Source: Laccaria trichodermophora
Lineage: Eukaryota > Basidiomycota > Agaricomycetes > Agaricales > Hydnangiaceae
Reading direction: 5' to 3'
Assembly: GCA_018417955.1 (NCBI GenBank)
Contig: JACTVC010000002.1
Coordinates: forward strand, 1,488,001-1,552,000
DNA length: 64,000 nt
Below are positions 21,616 to 35,033 of the stretch, one piece after another. Within the stretch, counting starts at the first letter, position 1, and each line of letters starts with the position of its first letter. Below the pieces are notes generated by a model. The model did no database searches, had not been told where the DNA came from, and saw nothing but the letters and a program-made list of their open reading frames with translations. The position numbers were made by a program, and so were the translations under genes.

Positions 21616-23990
21616 CTATGGCTTGCGTGTGAGCGGGTTTCGGTCTCGCAGCTGCGCTCCTCTGTAGTACAGGAAGATGGGGAAAGGAATACCCAACACG
21701 ATGGCTAGGCCTGCTAGCAACTAAGAACTTCTATTAGAATTACAGTGTCATATAAAAAAGAGATAAACACACCGAATTGCCACCACCAAGGCCAAGCCTG
21801 TCGAACATTTGCTGTCCAAAGAGAGGGAACACGAATCCAAACAAGGAGCGGAAAAACTGAGCAGAGAGACATGTTCAGCGAACGTCCACGAAGAACAAAC
21901 AAATGGCATACAGCAGCAGCAGAGGTAGCGCTCGCAGCAAAGGTAAACGCATCGACTAGGTACAGCTGAATAGGAAGGCTGCGCAGGGAGTGAGTTGACT
22001 GATGGAACCAAAACCGCATAGACGTACAACACAGCCATCATGCCTAAAACCTTAGGTTAGCCGCCTTGCATCATCTGATTCCGAAAGAGGGTGCACCCAC
22101 CAAATCCGTAGATACCTGAACCAATAATTGGCATAATCCAGTGGATTTTAGCAGCCGCTGACCATCCATACCAGCTATGTTCGAGAGGGCAATTAGGTGG
22201 GAACGAATGATACCTATCAACTTACAGAAGGCCAATAGGAACGAAGAGTGATCCGAAGGACAGGGCTGGGATACGCATCTCGGGTGTACCAACCCCGCCA
22301 TTTTTTGAGGCAAGCTGTAAAAGCCATTTAGATTGACGAAAGGGGATGGTAAGGGACACTTGCGTGTTTGTAGGCAGCATCTGCCCACTTTGCTCCGAAA
22401 ATGGTTGACAAAAAAAAGCCTATGCCCAAACCCAGGTAGGCAAGACCACCGATACCAGCACTGAAGCCATACGTGTTGTGGAACAAATCTGTGAATACCT
22501 AAATGAGCTGAAAGTGCATGTAGCGGAAAGATGAACATACCGGCGAAGGTGGCAAACATCAGGTAGTAGATGCCTAACACAGCAAGACTCAGCGATTCGA
22601 ATGACCTACGCAAACCGGGTTTGGTCTAGCGCTCACCATACATACTACAGAAAAAGGTCAGGGTTGTGATTAAGTGGCCAAATGCGACTCACAATGCCAT
22701 GTAAAGACTGAGCATGAAACACACGAGATTGTTAAACAGCAAAATTATTGGCCGGCTAAGATTCTCCACGAAGAAATTCCATTTGTTTCCATGGGTTGAG
22801 CTAAGGTGAGGATGCAACTTCGCGGCTACCTCGGGGTCTATGCCCTTCTTCGCATCACGTCGCAAGCGGATGACGGGTGCATACGTTTCTCTGAGAAGTG
22901 GTATGCCAAAAAGACTGGCAACACCACATGTAACTTCGTACAGAAATAGGCTCAGTCCCGTGCTTTGATACCTGGGTGGAGCACTACTCACTCGCTATGA
23001 CAATGAAGACCCACTTGATGCCAATAGTTTGTGCAATGAACCCGCCTGCAATAGGACCGACAACGGGACCTGAGAGATCATAGATCGCAGGATCAGAGGA
23101 GTGGATCAAGGCCCTAAAGTGTGCTGTTTACCGATCAGAGGTCCCAAACTGAAAATAGCCATTGCCGAAGCACGATCCCGCTCGGAAAACATGTCGCCTA
23201 TTGACCCAGCACCGATCGCGATTGGCGCACTGCCAGAGAGACCAGCTGAAATGAGGGTTAGCCTGAGAAAGGGTATGCCATGCTTCTACCCACAAAGAAA
23301 ACGGAAACCAATGAGTGCGCCCGTGCTTGGTGCAAACGCGCAGCCGAAGCTGAAACCCATAGTGACGATATTAGCAATATGGAGGACCTAGATTGATGGC
23401 GTGAGTAGATGTATCCGAGTCCAAGGAGGCACCTGCATACCCATGTCCGCCCGTACATCTCGGATAATGGTGCGAAGATGAGGGGCTGGGAGCTTGTTGA
23501 GTAAAAGAATAATAGGACACATCTTGACTTACCCCAATTGCGAACGACAACAAGAATATACTCAGAGTAAGGGCAAGGATGGTTGAATTCGTAATGCCAT
23601 ACTTCTGAGCGACCTCTGGTAGACCAGGCGCCATCATAGAACTTGCCAGAGGGGAGACGAAAGTGTAGAAGGACACCTGAAATTTCGTTGGTTGCGAACA
23701 ATGAACCGACGAACAACTTCACGCACGATGAAGACTGCTGTCCATTTTCTCGTTATTGACCAGTTCCTGGCATTTTCGGGATCGTCTTCCCAACCCTCCT
23801 CTCTATTTTCGATGGCTTCCTCTATTTTATCATCAGGAAGTGCAGATTCTCCATGACCAGCGGGAAACTTGGAAGAAAGTTCTGGTGTTACAGGCGACTT
23901 TTCGTTGGATAGAACATGAGTGAGGGAAGACGCGATCGAGTTTGTTTGTGTGAATGGGACACTGTTAGGCTTCCCGTCTTCGTGGCTCAT
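21616..23990 (-). CDS. MFS drug:H+ antiporter (DHA1, Tpo/Cyhr-like)
   Basis: This is a predicted twelve-helix efflux pump of the plasma membrane. From the ATG at 23990 ([15 protein letters not shown]) there is a long acidic cytosolic N-terminus ([15 protein letters not shown], the usual 'DPENPxNW' signature of this family). Then [22 protein letters not shown] follows, with the DHA1 motif SEMYGRTWV and the later [20 protein letters not shown]. Next is [22 protein letters not shown] (motif C, antiporter hallmark), then a central loop with [14 protein letters not shown]. The second half contains [18 protein letters not shown] and [22 protein letters not shown]. At least eight introns interrupt it. 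It ends RNPLTRKP and TAG at 21616. The substrate is unknown; nothing disabling was seen. Confidence 0.86.
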
Positions 23991-25155
23991 CTTTGACACG
24001 GGCGGACCGCAAAACCTGAGATACCACCAGAGGGAACGGACAGGACAACGAATCACTCCTCCAAAAGGCGCAATTGCATTTTATCGCAACGCAAACCCGT
24101 GCAGAACCGCATCTTGACGTTATTGGCATTTGGTCATCTTGCATATCAACTTCATTTTGAGTCACCACATGCTCGTAAGTTACGCAGGTGAACGTTCAGG
24201 GTGTGGGACTTGAAGGGCCAGATATGATTCCCGGAGGCTTTCAGATTAAAGAGGTCAAGTGCTCTATAGCTTGCTCTTGGGCATGGCGCTTGACCCGGAG
24301 ATGAGTGATACCCTGGGGCCTGGCATCTAAGTACTTGTGATGGTGACTGACAAGAAACGGGACCACTTTGGGATCACTCTCCGCATTCTCTTGGCATATC
24401 CAATCAGGAGCTATATTTATAATCGCAGGCACGACTTGAACAACTTTCTACTTAGCCTCTGAAGCAACTCTCAAGGCAAGGCTTTGGTAGGCTTTGATTA
24501 ACGATGGCCCAAGTAGCGCTCTTGCTACGCTGTCCTACTAGTAACAGTCAGATGATTTCGGTAATCCTCCTTCTCCGATCTAACATCCAATTGCAATATT
24601 GGACCCACCTGCCCCGAGTCGCGGCCTCGAGAAATACTCCCTTGTCAAGTCAATCGGGGCTGTCCATCCAGCACTACCGCAATAAGGATATGTAGATAGT
24701 ACGAGTACATAAAAACTGCTAGTCGTTGTTACGGAGCTCGACAGTGCAATTTTTATGTTCATGCATCAATAAGTTAACGTTAACAGATATACATAGGATA
24801 GGGGTTTTGGTAAGCGATCTAATATGTTAGTGTGACTGTCATAAGAACTCATAAGTATCGGTCCGCGTAATAAGACAGTGCTACTATCTAGTATCTTGAC
24901 GCCAGTAGCACTCGCACATGATCATGATCGTTATCCAAAAGTCCATTTAACGGATCAATGTGAAGATACAAGTACATGAATTATAACTGTACAAGTGTCC
25001 CTAAACCAGTATGGTTTGCCTTCTAAATATGAGAATCCTCGTCGGTATGAAATGCTCAGTGTCTATTCGAAAATGCAAGACGTTGGGCGAATACTTGATC
25101 GTCCCAAAATAGCCCAGGGACCAGGGGTAAGTAAGTTTGCTTGGAGAAGAATGCC
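23991..25155. other. Intergenic region, no gene seen
   Basis: About 1.16 kb between the MFS gene promoter and the 3' end of the GT61 gene. It is AT-rich with short unlinked frames only. I found no repeat, RNA gene or motif that I would call. Confidence 0.4.
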
Positions 25156-26993
25156 TCATGCATGAGATAGGGCCTTTTGAACGGCCTGAATAACGGCATC
25201 CGCATCGACATGCACTGGGTCATCATTTGGAGGCGATGGCTTCGGAAGGTTGTCGGAGGTGAATTTTCTACTTTCAAACAATGCTGAGCGAATCATCTAT
25301 AAAGAAAGAGGATACGTACTGATTGCCATGCCAAGCAACGTAGTGGAAGCCTAGGGAGTGGGCAGTAAACTCTCGATCATGAGCAAATGTATCAGCAGGG
25401 AAGAACTCCATCAATGTAGCTCGTGGTGACGGCTTCATGAATACGGAGTCAAACAAGTGGTTTCCATGAACCCCAAGGATAACCTGGGAGTTTGTCAATA
25501 CGAACCTGGAGGCGGGAGAGTCAAAACGCTCACCGACGACCGGACCACAGCACCCATTTTTACGCTCCAATCCGTTTCAGTAGTTGAGGTAGAAACGACA
25601 TGTACGTCATATCCACGTGAACGGCCCAACTTTTGCAGTGCACGCACAAGGGCATCGTGATCCTCGGGAACCAGCTTCGGACCATTTGGCTCAGATTGTC
25701 TGTGTAGGTAGGTGACGACTTTCTTGTCTTTGACCTTCTCATCGTATGCGTCGAAATACAGAGTCAAAGTCTTCCGCACGGGTTCCCACCAATTCTTTGA
25801 GGCCTCAAGATCGAAGGGTGGCGAGAATGTGGGCTGTTCTGAGTTCAATGAGAGTCCCGCCGCTTGACGGTCGGCCACCACGAGGCGCTCGAAAAAGAAT
25901 GGTACTACCATGTTGTGATAATCTTCCCAGTCTTCATAGTATAGCATGGTGAGGTGGGGGAAAGCGGCCTTGGCGAGGTAAGGATGAAACCCAGTGTCGA
26001 CGCGCACGCGACGTAGCCAATGTTTGCTAAAGTCGGGGTTGGCATCGGTAAAGAAGCGATTGTGCGGGAAAAGCATGCGTTGTGGAGGTGGGAGATGGGT
26101 AAGGCCATTGTGATCAATTGAAGTGTCCAGAGTGCTGTAGAGTCGCCACAAAGCGAAAAGAGTAGAATTATCTTGGAGAAAAAGGTGAACTCTGCAGATA
26201 CCGACTAGATAAGGTTTGCAACATACGTGGCTCAGAATCCGCTTGCATCCATGAGACGCCTCGAATGCTAGCAAAACAGTTTCAATACACGGCATGGGGT
26301 TTCGAGCGTAAGTCATACATTGAGCCGTAATCTCCTGCATGCGCCAGCGCCTGTGCTTTCGACAGGAACTTCCACTCCGCGAATCCATTGCCAATATTGG
26401 CGACCATAGACGCCATTGGGGGGAAAGACTTTTCATCATCTGTGACAAGATAGACAGAGCCGTTAAAGATCATGACATTATCCAAAATAGTGTAGCCTGC
26501 GTGGGGATGTCATTGTTTACGCCATTGAACAACAGAGAGGTAGCTCCTTACCGGGCACATGTTTCACAACCTTTGTCTGCGGTATGTCCTCCCCCCATAC
26601 CTGAAGTGCTTGGTCGACTGTTATATTTCCAAATACTTCACCCAGCAAATCACCCGCAGCCTGGCTTCCAATCCACGTCGCTCCGTGTCGTCCGCTACCG
26701 CTTGACTGACTTCTCTCCTCGCCGTCACCAGCGATGTGATTCTCGTCCCAACGCCAGTCACCAAATATTTCGGTTTCAAGAGCATCTCTCCATCCTGGAG
26801 GTTTCCGTCCGTCGTTTCCTATGAGTTTGGTCTTACCAAGACCAATTTTTCGAAAGAAGGCTCCCTGGCTTGCCAGAGGATCAATTCCCAGAAGTCGTAA
26901 TGAAGTTTCAAAGTTATAGGCGAGGAAATAGGTGCATAAAGAAAAAAGAATGAGAGTAATTTCCCGCCTGTCAAGTGGTGCCAACCATCGCAT
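25156..26993 (-). CDS. GT61-family glycosyltransferase, type II membrane protein
   Basis: The protein starts MRWLAPLDRREITLILFSL (ATG at 26993), a short cytosolic tail and one membrane anchor of about 20 residues, so it probably sits in the Golgi or ER membrane. The luminal part matches the GT61 (DUF563) family, which includes plant xylosyl/arabinosyl-transferases, EOGT and Cryptococcus Cxt1. Seen are NVMIFNGSVYLVTDD, RMLFPHNRFFTDANPDFSKHW, LTLYFDAYDEKVK, KKVVTYLHRQ and VVIGVHGNHLFDSVFM. The last is the strongest family motif, with the catalytic-region His-Gly-Asn. ATLMEFFPADTFAHDREF follows. The final exon reads KFTSDNLPKPSPPNDD... and stops at TGA 25156. Several introns are clear (near 25270-25320 and 25470-25530). 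Donor and acceptor sugars cannot be told. Confidence 0.82.
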
Positions 26994-27199
26994 GTTGAAG
27001 CAGCGTCTATGATGAGGGAGGCCAAGAGCACGCCAAGAAGCGGAACGACTGTGTAACTGCTTGCAAAAACAACCTGAACAAACAACATTATAGGACGCTG
27101 AATTACTACTACAAGAGATAGAAATACAGTGATGGTACTGGAAACAACGCCGATCATGAAAAATATATACTCGATAAGAACCAGCAATACAAGCGTCTC

Positions 27200-27890
<691 letters not shown>

Positions 27891-28103
27891 CGAAGCGTCA
27901 ACTACTTTCACTTCTATAAGAGGTCAGGCGTACCATGAAGGTCAGTTAATTTACAATATACAAGGAGTCGAGAAGAGATGGTGGTGGTTTGAGTTGAAGA
28001 GTGGTCAATCAACAAACCCCGCACCAACGCGTCAATTTATGGGCCAAATCACGTGTGTTATCTTGTGACGAACTTTGTCAAAAGCAAAACGTTACACTTC
28101 CCC

Positions 28104-29186
28104 ATGTCCTTATTTTCATCATGGCCAGTCCGCGGTTTCCTTGCACGAAATACCGATCATTTCTTTTGTCTCCGGAGATCATTTTGCGCAACAGGCTTGA
28201 GATTGCAGAATGGCCCAGTGCCCTCGTCATCATCGCAGTCCAATACTATCGACATTGAAGGGCCCAGTGTCAATCCCAATGATTTGCAGCCGTTGAATCG
28301 ACCTTTAGGAGTTCGGGAGAGGCCTACGACGGTAGTGAAGACGAGAACGGAGAAAATGAAAGCCTTAATGGATCAGGATGTGCGGCTTGCGGAACGGAGG
28401 CATCTGTACGTGATATCTTGACCTCCCGACCAGGGTTTTGACTTGTACGGTCGTAGAATCAAGGAGGCCAGTAAAGGCTACTTTCACGACATGAACATGA
28501 CGCGAAAGCATGGCGGAAAGACCTGGATTGCCCCCAAGGTCCTCATTCGCGAGGACGTGCGTGGCGGAGCATAATGTCTTCTAAATTTGCCTCACCCCCT
28601 TCCAGAAAGCCTTATATCTACCCAACATCTCTGGCAAGAGCTTAGCTGACAAGATTAAAAAAAATACGACAACGATGTGTTTTGGACGCATTACCGTGCT
28701 TGCGATGTTAGGCACGCAAATTTCAGAGGTATATATCACTATGCCCTCTGTTGCACACGCCAATAGCTGAATGAATACAAGCTCCATGTAAAAGGCTTCG
28801 TTGACGCGACAAATGCACGCTTCTCTTCAAATCCCCTTTATCAATATATTCAAATCAATCTGCAAGAAAACCTTCTCAAGTCATTCCTTGTGAACCTCTT
28901 CGCCAACTCCCTGCGCAACGTAGTTCCTCCTAGCTTGCAAGCGAACTACCTTGTTTCAAGCCAAAACATGGAGTACGTTCGGGAACCTCTTGGTATGACC
29001 AATAGCAAAGTCGGGTATGTCTATCTCATCGACGAAAATCTGAGAATTCGATGGGGAGGCTGTGCGGATGCAACCGTAGAGGAAAGCCAAGCTCTGGAAA
29101 GTTGCACAGGAGTGCTGTTAAAGAGATTGGAAAAGAAGCCGAAAGGAGGACACCTCCCTCAACTTGATGGAGCGTCAATGCAATGA
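28104..29186 (+). CDS. ATP10: Mitochondrial ATP synthase assembly factor ATP10
   Basis: ATP10 is an inner-membrane chaperone for the Fo sector, acting on subunit a (Atp6). The N-terminus (MSLFSSWPVRGFLARNTD, then LRRSFCATGLRLQ) looks like a mitochondrial presequence. The conserved part begins LNRPLGVRERPTTVVKT and EKMKALMDQDVRLAERRHL. An intron follows, then IKEASKGYFHDMNMTRKHGG and GKTWIAPKVLIRED. After another intron comes KALYLPNISGKSL. The C-terminal exon has SFLVNLFANSLRNVVPP, LGMTNSKVGYVYLIDENLRIRW and GCADATVEESQALESC, all typical. It stops at 29184-29186. It runs divergently from H2A. Confidence 0.9.
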
Positions 29187-29649
29187 AGAGCCACTCTATG
29201 CCTTCATATCTCAGTAATGTCGGTGAAAGGGTATATTGTTGTTTGCCAACTCACGCTTTCGTTGCTTATAAGATACCAAGAATGAAATAGGGTATGCCGC
29301 TGGATTTTTGTCTTTGGAATCCCCTGGGAGTGCTTCTGTGTTGCTCCCACCACTAAACCTCGTTATACAATGGTTTGTCAGGTCGACAATTTTTATAAAC
29401 AAATATTCGTCGGCCCATTTATGAGTCTGGCGACACAGCTAGTAGTGGACGGATGAGGTCTGAGCATGTTACAAACGCTTTGGCCCTGAGGCCTGAACCA
29501 GTACTCTCATTGACCTTCAAGCTTCGGCGAATGAGCATGATTGCACGGTCTATTTGTTTGGTTTTGGCTCAATAAAGAAATAATTACTCAGCAGTATTTA
29601 AGTCACCACATCAGCGTGCGCTTATCGATTGATCTACTCTCCTACCGTC
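29187..29649. other. Gap between ATP10 and the NLR gene
   Basis: These 460 bases hold the ATP10 3' flank and the NLR promoter. I saw no coding frame, repeat or RNA gene. Confidence 0.35.
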
Positions 29650-32600
29650 ATGTCCAAACCTACCAAGGTATCGTGGTGGAAGAAGATGAAGAGACGGATT
29701 TCTAAGCCTAGTATTCTGCCTGATGCTGTCAATTCTTCTGGACCTGTGGCAGCGACATCAGAAGTAAGCTCTGCACCAAGAGAAACACTGGTAAACAGAT
29801 CTGATACCCATCCACCTGGCGCGTTGACAAGTGCTACTGATCTGCTTGCCTCTGACCCCCTCCAACCAATCTCGGAAACTGTATCTGAGTCTCATGTTTT
29901 GCAGTCCCCACAGTATTGGGTGAAGATTGCCCAATCTTCTTTTGCTATCTTGGGTACTGGATTGAATGCTGCTCCTGTTCCTGGCCTTGGTGTTGCATTA
30001 ACTTGTGCCTCTAAAGTTTTGTCACAAATAGATGTATGTGTATTCCAAGTCTACTTTCTCTCAAGGACTAATAACTATGGTTTAGATGGCTCTTTCCAAT
30101 GCAGGTGATCTGAAAAGACTTGCAGATGTTGTATCAAGATTAGAGAAGATTCTCTGCCCAGACCCTGAGCATCCATGTTTACTTCCTAAACATATTAGTC
30201 AATGAATCAATTCAACATTGAAGTATGTATCATATTGTATTGTTGCATTCAAGGACTAATTGAACTTCTGGAGCAACTTTGAAATTACTAAATCCTCAGC
30301 AAAGGGGGTGGAATCCAGAGGGTATATTAGGGCTTTCCTTGAGGCATCCTCAAATGCAGATGCAATCACAGAACTTTTTGAGGCTGTTAAAAATGATTTG
30401 AATGAATTTATAGTCAGTTCCTCACTTTAAAATTATATTGTTCATGCTAAAGTTATCTAGCTGAATGGTGTATTAAATGTGGAGATATCAGTCTGGGTAT
30501 GTTATTTACTTTTCTACCCAGTATCTACTAACTGGATATATTATAGGATCTTCTTGAACTTGGTGTGTTCTGAGACTGTGTTATAAACAAATTCTAATAA
30601 TAATTACAGAGCAGCAAAAAAGCTTAGAATCAAGTCTACAGAATGTTCTCAAGGCACAGTGGGACCATCTTGACTATCATATTGTGGAGTGCATGGTTGG
30701 AACACGTGAAGATATCTTAGGGTCCATATATCAGTGGCGTGATGATCTTAATTCTGAGCCTATTTGCTGGCTTCGTGGTATGGCTGGAGTTGGGAAAACA
30801 ACAATAGCTAAATCTGTTTGCAAACAAACTGCTGATGATGGTGAACCTATACTTGGTGGTAGCTTCTTCTGCTCTCGTTGTGGTGATGCAGCTCTTTCTG
30901 AGTTTCCTCGAATATTTCCCTCTCTTGCCTTGCAGCTCTGCAAGAATGTTCCTGGATTTCATCAGAAGCTATTGTCTACTTGGCCAAAACTTCCTACTGT
31001 GCATAACATTCCTACTGCACCTGCTGATCAGTTTTTGACTCTAATCCTCAATCCTCTTAATTCTTATAAAGATGGTCTAGTTCTTCTTGTCATTGATGCA
31101 TTGGATGAATGTTCTATACTTGAGGCTGCTGAGCTGCTATTCCAGTCAATTTCAGGCCATGTTAAGGAAGTACCACATCTGAAGATTTTAGTGACAAGTC
31201 GACCTGAAACAGAGATTCTCACAGCTGCTAGTGATCCTGCTATTCCTCTGCATACTCTGATTTTACCTCGAAAGAATCAGGAGGATAGGACAGAAAGTGA
31301 TCTAAAAGTGTTTTTTAGGGAAACTCTGGAAGAATTGGCAAAGAAAAATCATGCTTGTGATAAACAACCTCTTGATTTTCCATCAGACAAACTTGTTCTG
31401 GATCTGGTCAATAAAGCACAAGGGTCCTTCATTTATGCCAGAATTGTGTGTAATGCTGCCAAGGATTCTAGCTTACATTACAGAAAAATAGCTTGGGATT
31501 TTGCAAAAGGACATTCAAATCACAATGGCTTAAAATCCATCTATGAGCTGTATAATCATATTCTACAGAGATCAGTTGAACGAACTGGAAATCTGGCAGC
31601 AGAAAAGGAATTGCTCCACTCTATTCTTGGTACTATAATTCATTTACAGACTCCTCTGTCTATAAGAGATCTGGCTAGCTTAATGAATGCCTCTGCTGAG
31701 AATGTATTTAACCACCTTGATTGGATTCGTTCTATTCTATATGTGGCAGAGGATGTTGATTCATCAGAACTAGTGCAGACAATCCATGCAACTCTTGATG
31801 ACTTTCTTGTAGGAAGGTTCAGAGAGATATCTGAATCTATTCTTCCAGTTATTGATCCAGCAGATCAGCACCAAAAGATTACCTTGTGCACATTTATGCT
31901 GCTAAACAATGGACTTACTCAGAATCCATGCATGTTAGACCGCTTCACATGCAATCCAAAATCAGAAATAGTTAAAAAGCATATTAGTGGCTCACTCAGC
32001 TATGCCTGTCAGTTTTGGGCAGACCATCTAGTTCTTTGTGATGTGGATATCACAAAATGTTCTGTACTGATGAGTGATATCCAGAAATTTGCTGAACATA
32101 AGCTGTTACTATGGATTGAAAATTGCAGTCTCTTGGGACATGTAGACAGTATTTTCCATTCTCTTCACATTATTTTTCAGAACAAGAATTGGAGTTCTTG
32201 GTTGTTATGTTGAATTTCATATTATCTTGATCTGCATTATAAACTCAGTATTTCACAGAAGCAGCTTCATGTTACTCAAAATCACAAAGTAGTATCAGTT
32301 TTAGCACTACTTCAAGATGTGTATCACTTGGTATCAATGTACTCTGAGTCATTGCAGTATGATGCTGCTCAACTATACTTGTCTGCATTGAAAATGCTTC
32401 CCACCCAATCTCCAATCTCTTGTCTATATTCTTCAAATAGTGTTTCTATAACAGAAGGCATAGAGCTTCAGTATGGACACCAACCAACATGGAATGCATG
32501 TCTACATGTTTTCACAATTCCACCAGCAAGTGGAAGTCTTCAGGCTGTTGTTCCAGCTGCAAGTACATTGAATTATGTTGCAGCACTCTCTTTGAAAGAC

Positions 32601-34310
32601 TTCAGTGTTACTGTTTGGGTTTGGGATATGTCTGAAGGATCTCTCAAGTGGTCCAAAAAGATTGCAGGTGCACAGAATGCAAATCTGGCATGTCTTTACT
32701 CAAGTCGAGATCATTTCATTCTAGTGGTTGACAATACAGTAACATTCTTTGACTTCAAAAATGGAATTGCATCTCAAAAAGCAGATTGCATTGATGTTAT
32801 TAGAATCATTCCTGGCTCTGAGCTATATCTTAGAACTTCAGAGGGCTGTGTTGGTCTATACTCTCATGATCAGCAAAATTCTATAATATCACCTATTCCG
32901 AGGACCCAAAATATTTATGCTATAGATCCAATGCAGCTTTCATCCATTGAAGCTCATGTTAAAACAATTTCCATCTGGACACATAATATTGCATGGTCTG
33001 ATTGTGGAAGATACTTTGTCAGTTGCATGGAGAAGCCTGAGCCTAGAAGGTGAGCAATATAACTATAAATGTTGATGTTCTTTATTTATTGGTACATTAG
33101 ACTCACAGTTGGTCACATTCCAGACAAGGCTACACCAGTCAAAGATGTTGAAATAATTGTGGAGTTTCCTCCACATATACATGTTGGTGTGATTTGCACT
33201 GCCATATCACATGAGGGATCTGGTAATCGTCCCCAATATGCTGTTTGTGGTGGAGACAAGATTCAAGTCTGGTGTACAGAGACACACTCCCTCAAAGCAG
33301 AGTTTATTGGCCATCATCGACAAACTGATTTTCTTGCCTTTTCATTTGATAATCAATATTTGGTCTCTGGTTCTGAAAATGTTGTCAAGGTCTGGGATTG
33401 GCAGCATTATATTTCAAAGCCTCCTGTAGAAATACTTTCTGGACATCATTCACTGTGGCTGACAAGTGTCTCATTTGCTGCAGATGGTAAACAATTTGTA
33501 TCATCCTCATGGGATAGATCAATTGTGCTCTGGAAACAATTTGAAAATAATACTGTTGAAACATTCAAGTTTACCACAAATTACTGTCCATTGCAGGCAT
33601 CATTTACTCCCACTGGAGATGTTGCATATGTTTTGAGTGAAGATGGCCATGGTTATGGTGAGATTAAACTCTGGGACATAGTTGACAAGGTTGCAAGATT
33701 TGATAGCTCAGCAGCCAGCTCCCAGGGTTCTTATAGTTTTACATTTCCACCTGAATCAAACAGAGTCTTGCACTTTGTGACCAAGCAAGAGTGTGGTGTA
33801 AAATATTTTCAATATACAAAAAGTGGTCATATTAAATTGGTTGCCAAATTTGATGAAACCCCAGCTCATGTTGTCTTCTCACTAACTGGAACACTAGCAC
33901 TGGTTTTTTCAAAAAAAATATTGCTTTATACTCCTCAAGCTGTGATATCTGAGATGGACTTGGATCTAGCAGAAGTCAGCTCTCAGTCATCTGAGCTACA
34001 CCAATATGAGTATGAAGGCAATCTCTATGTATCTGGCAATCGAATCTTTCTTCATAATTCTGACACTAATGAAGATGGAGAGCTAGTGTGGGTTCCTGTG
34101 TCTGACAATAATGATATGGTAGAAGTCCTTAAGTTGGAGAAAAAAAGCAAGGGCTTTTATATGTGTGATGGTTGGGTGGTACATGGTGATGGAAAGATGT
34201 ATGCATGGGTCCCTCAATCATATGGACATAATAAATGCCATGATATTCATGGTAACAAATTACTTTTGGGTGGGGAAGATGGTCAAGTCAGATTATTGAA
34301 GATTGGATGA
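29650..34310 (+). CDS. NACHT-WD40 NLR-like STAND protein, probably damaged
   Basis: Fungal NLRs are signal-sensing STAND ATPases thought to act in non-self recognition. From the ATG at 29650 (MSKPTKVSWWKKMKRRI) a disordered start leads to an N-terminal helical region (FAILGTGLNAAPVPGLGVAL, then DLKRLADVVSRLEKI). In related Agaricomycete proteins this region resembles the HeLo/MLKL four-helix class, which is my inference. The NACHT core follows: Walker A GMAGVGKTTIAK, FFCSRCGDAALSEFPRIFPS, Walker B LLVIDALDEC and the sensor ILVTSRPE. The C-terminal half has WD40 repeats, clearest as GHHRQTDFLAFSFDNQYLVS, SVSFAADGKQFVSSSWDRS and VSGSENVVKVWDW. Problems: an in-frame TGA at 30203-30205, and a stop at 32211-32213 before VSVLALLQDVYHLVSMYS that no obvious intron bypasses. 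Codon third positions are much more A/T-rich than in the neighbours. Confidence 0.8.
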
Positions 34311-34444
34311 TGATACACTGTCTACCATGGTTTGTAATAAACAATGTTTGACAACTCTGTATACTCAATTCTTTATCCTTTGTTGTCAACAATTCTCCTC
34401 TGCCCATTGTATTCCTTACCTAGTGTTACATGTATACTAGGTTG

Positions 34445-34627
34445 TGTTCTGTCTACTACTGATTCAGTAGTTGTATTCTGTCTAAAATCTATTCAATGTT
34501 TGTATTCTGTCTACTACATATTCAGTAGTTGTATTCTGTCTACTACCTATTCAGTAGTTGTATTCTGTCTACTACCTATTCAATAGTTGTATTCTGTCTA
34601 CTACCTATTCAGTAGTTGTATTCTGTT
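34445..34627 (+). repeat. 29-bp tandem repeat, about six copies
   Basis: The word TATTCTGTCTA recurs at 34474, 34503, 34532, 34561 and 34590, exactly 29 bases apart, within units like CTACCTATTCAGTAGTTG. A degenerate copy starts near 34445. It lies 135 bases past the NLR stop, between that gene and the hAT element. It has no spacers and is a simple minisatellite. The rest of 34311-34837 is AT-rich with no gene. Confidence 0.9.
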
Positions 34628-35033
34628 ACTTCCCAATATGAGGTGTTTTCAACCTACAACAACACAACTTGTCTGTTCTCACTGTGTTAGATAGTTGTGT
34701 TGGAATTTCAAGCACATCATGTTTGTGGAAACAATGATCGTGTTGTTCCATGATAACTCCTCCATCATTCCATAGTCATTTTGTACCTCATGTGACAAGG
34801 ATTATTTCAAATTAGACTATGTATTTAGGTAGCTAGTTGCATGATTAGTGTTGTTGGCAAAACTTCGCCATCTCGCCTCGCCACCTGGCGATCGCCAGGT
34901 GGCGACCAAAAATTTCCAAAAGGAGGTGGCGAGACCTGGCGAGTCCCAAAGCAGAATTTCAAATAACGGGGTCAGTGTACAGTAGCAGTACTGTACAATG
35001 TAGTCTACACTCCACGAAACTCCTCTATACTCT

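Noticed and set aside
34344..34627. CRISPR-like direct repeats and a repetitive frame
   Set aside because: The 29-bp units are contiguous with no spacers, in a eukaryotic genome; it is a minisatellite.
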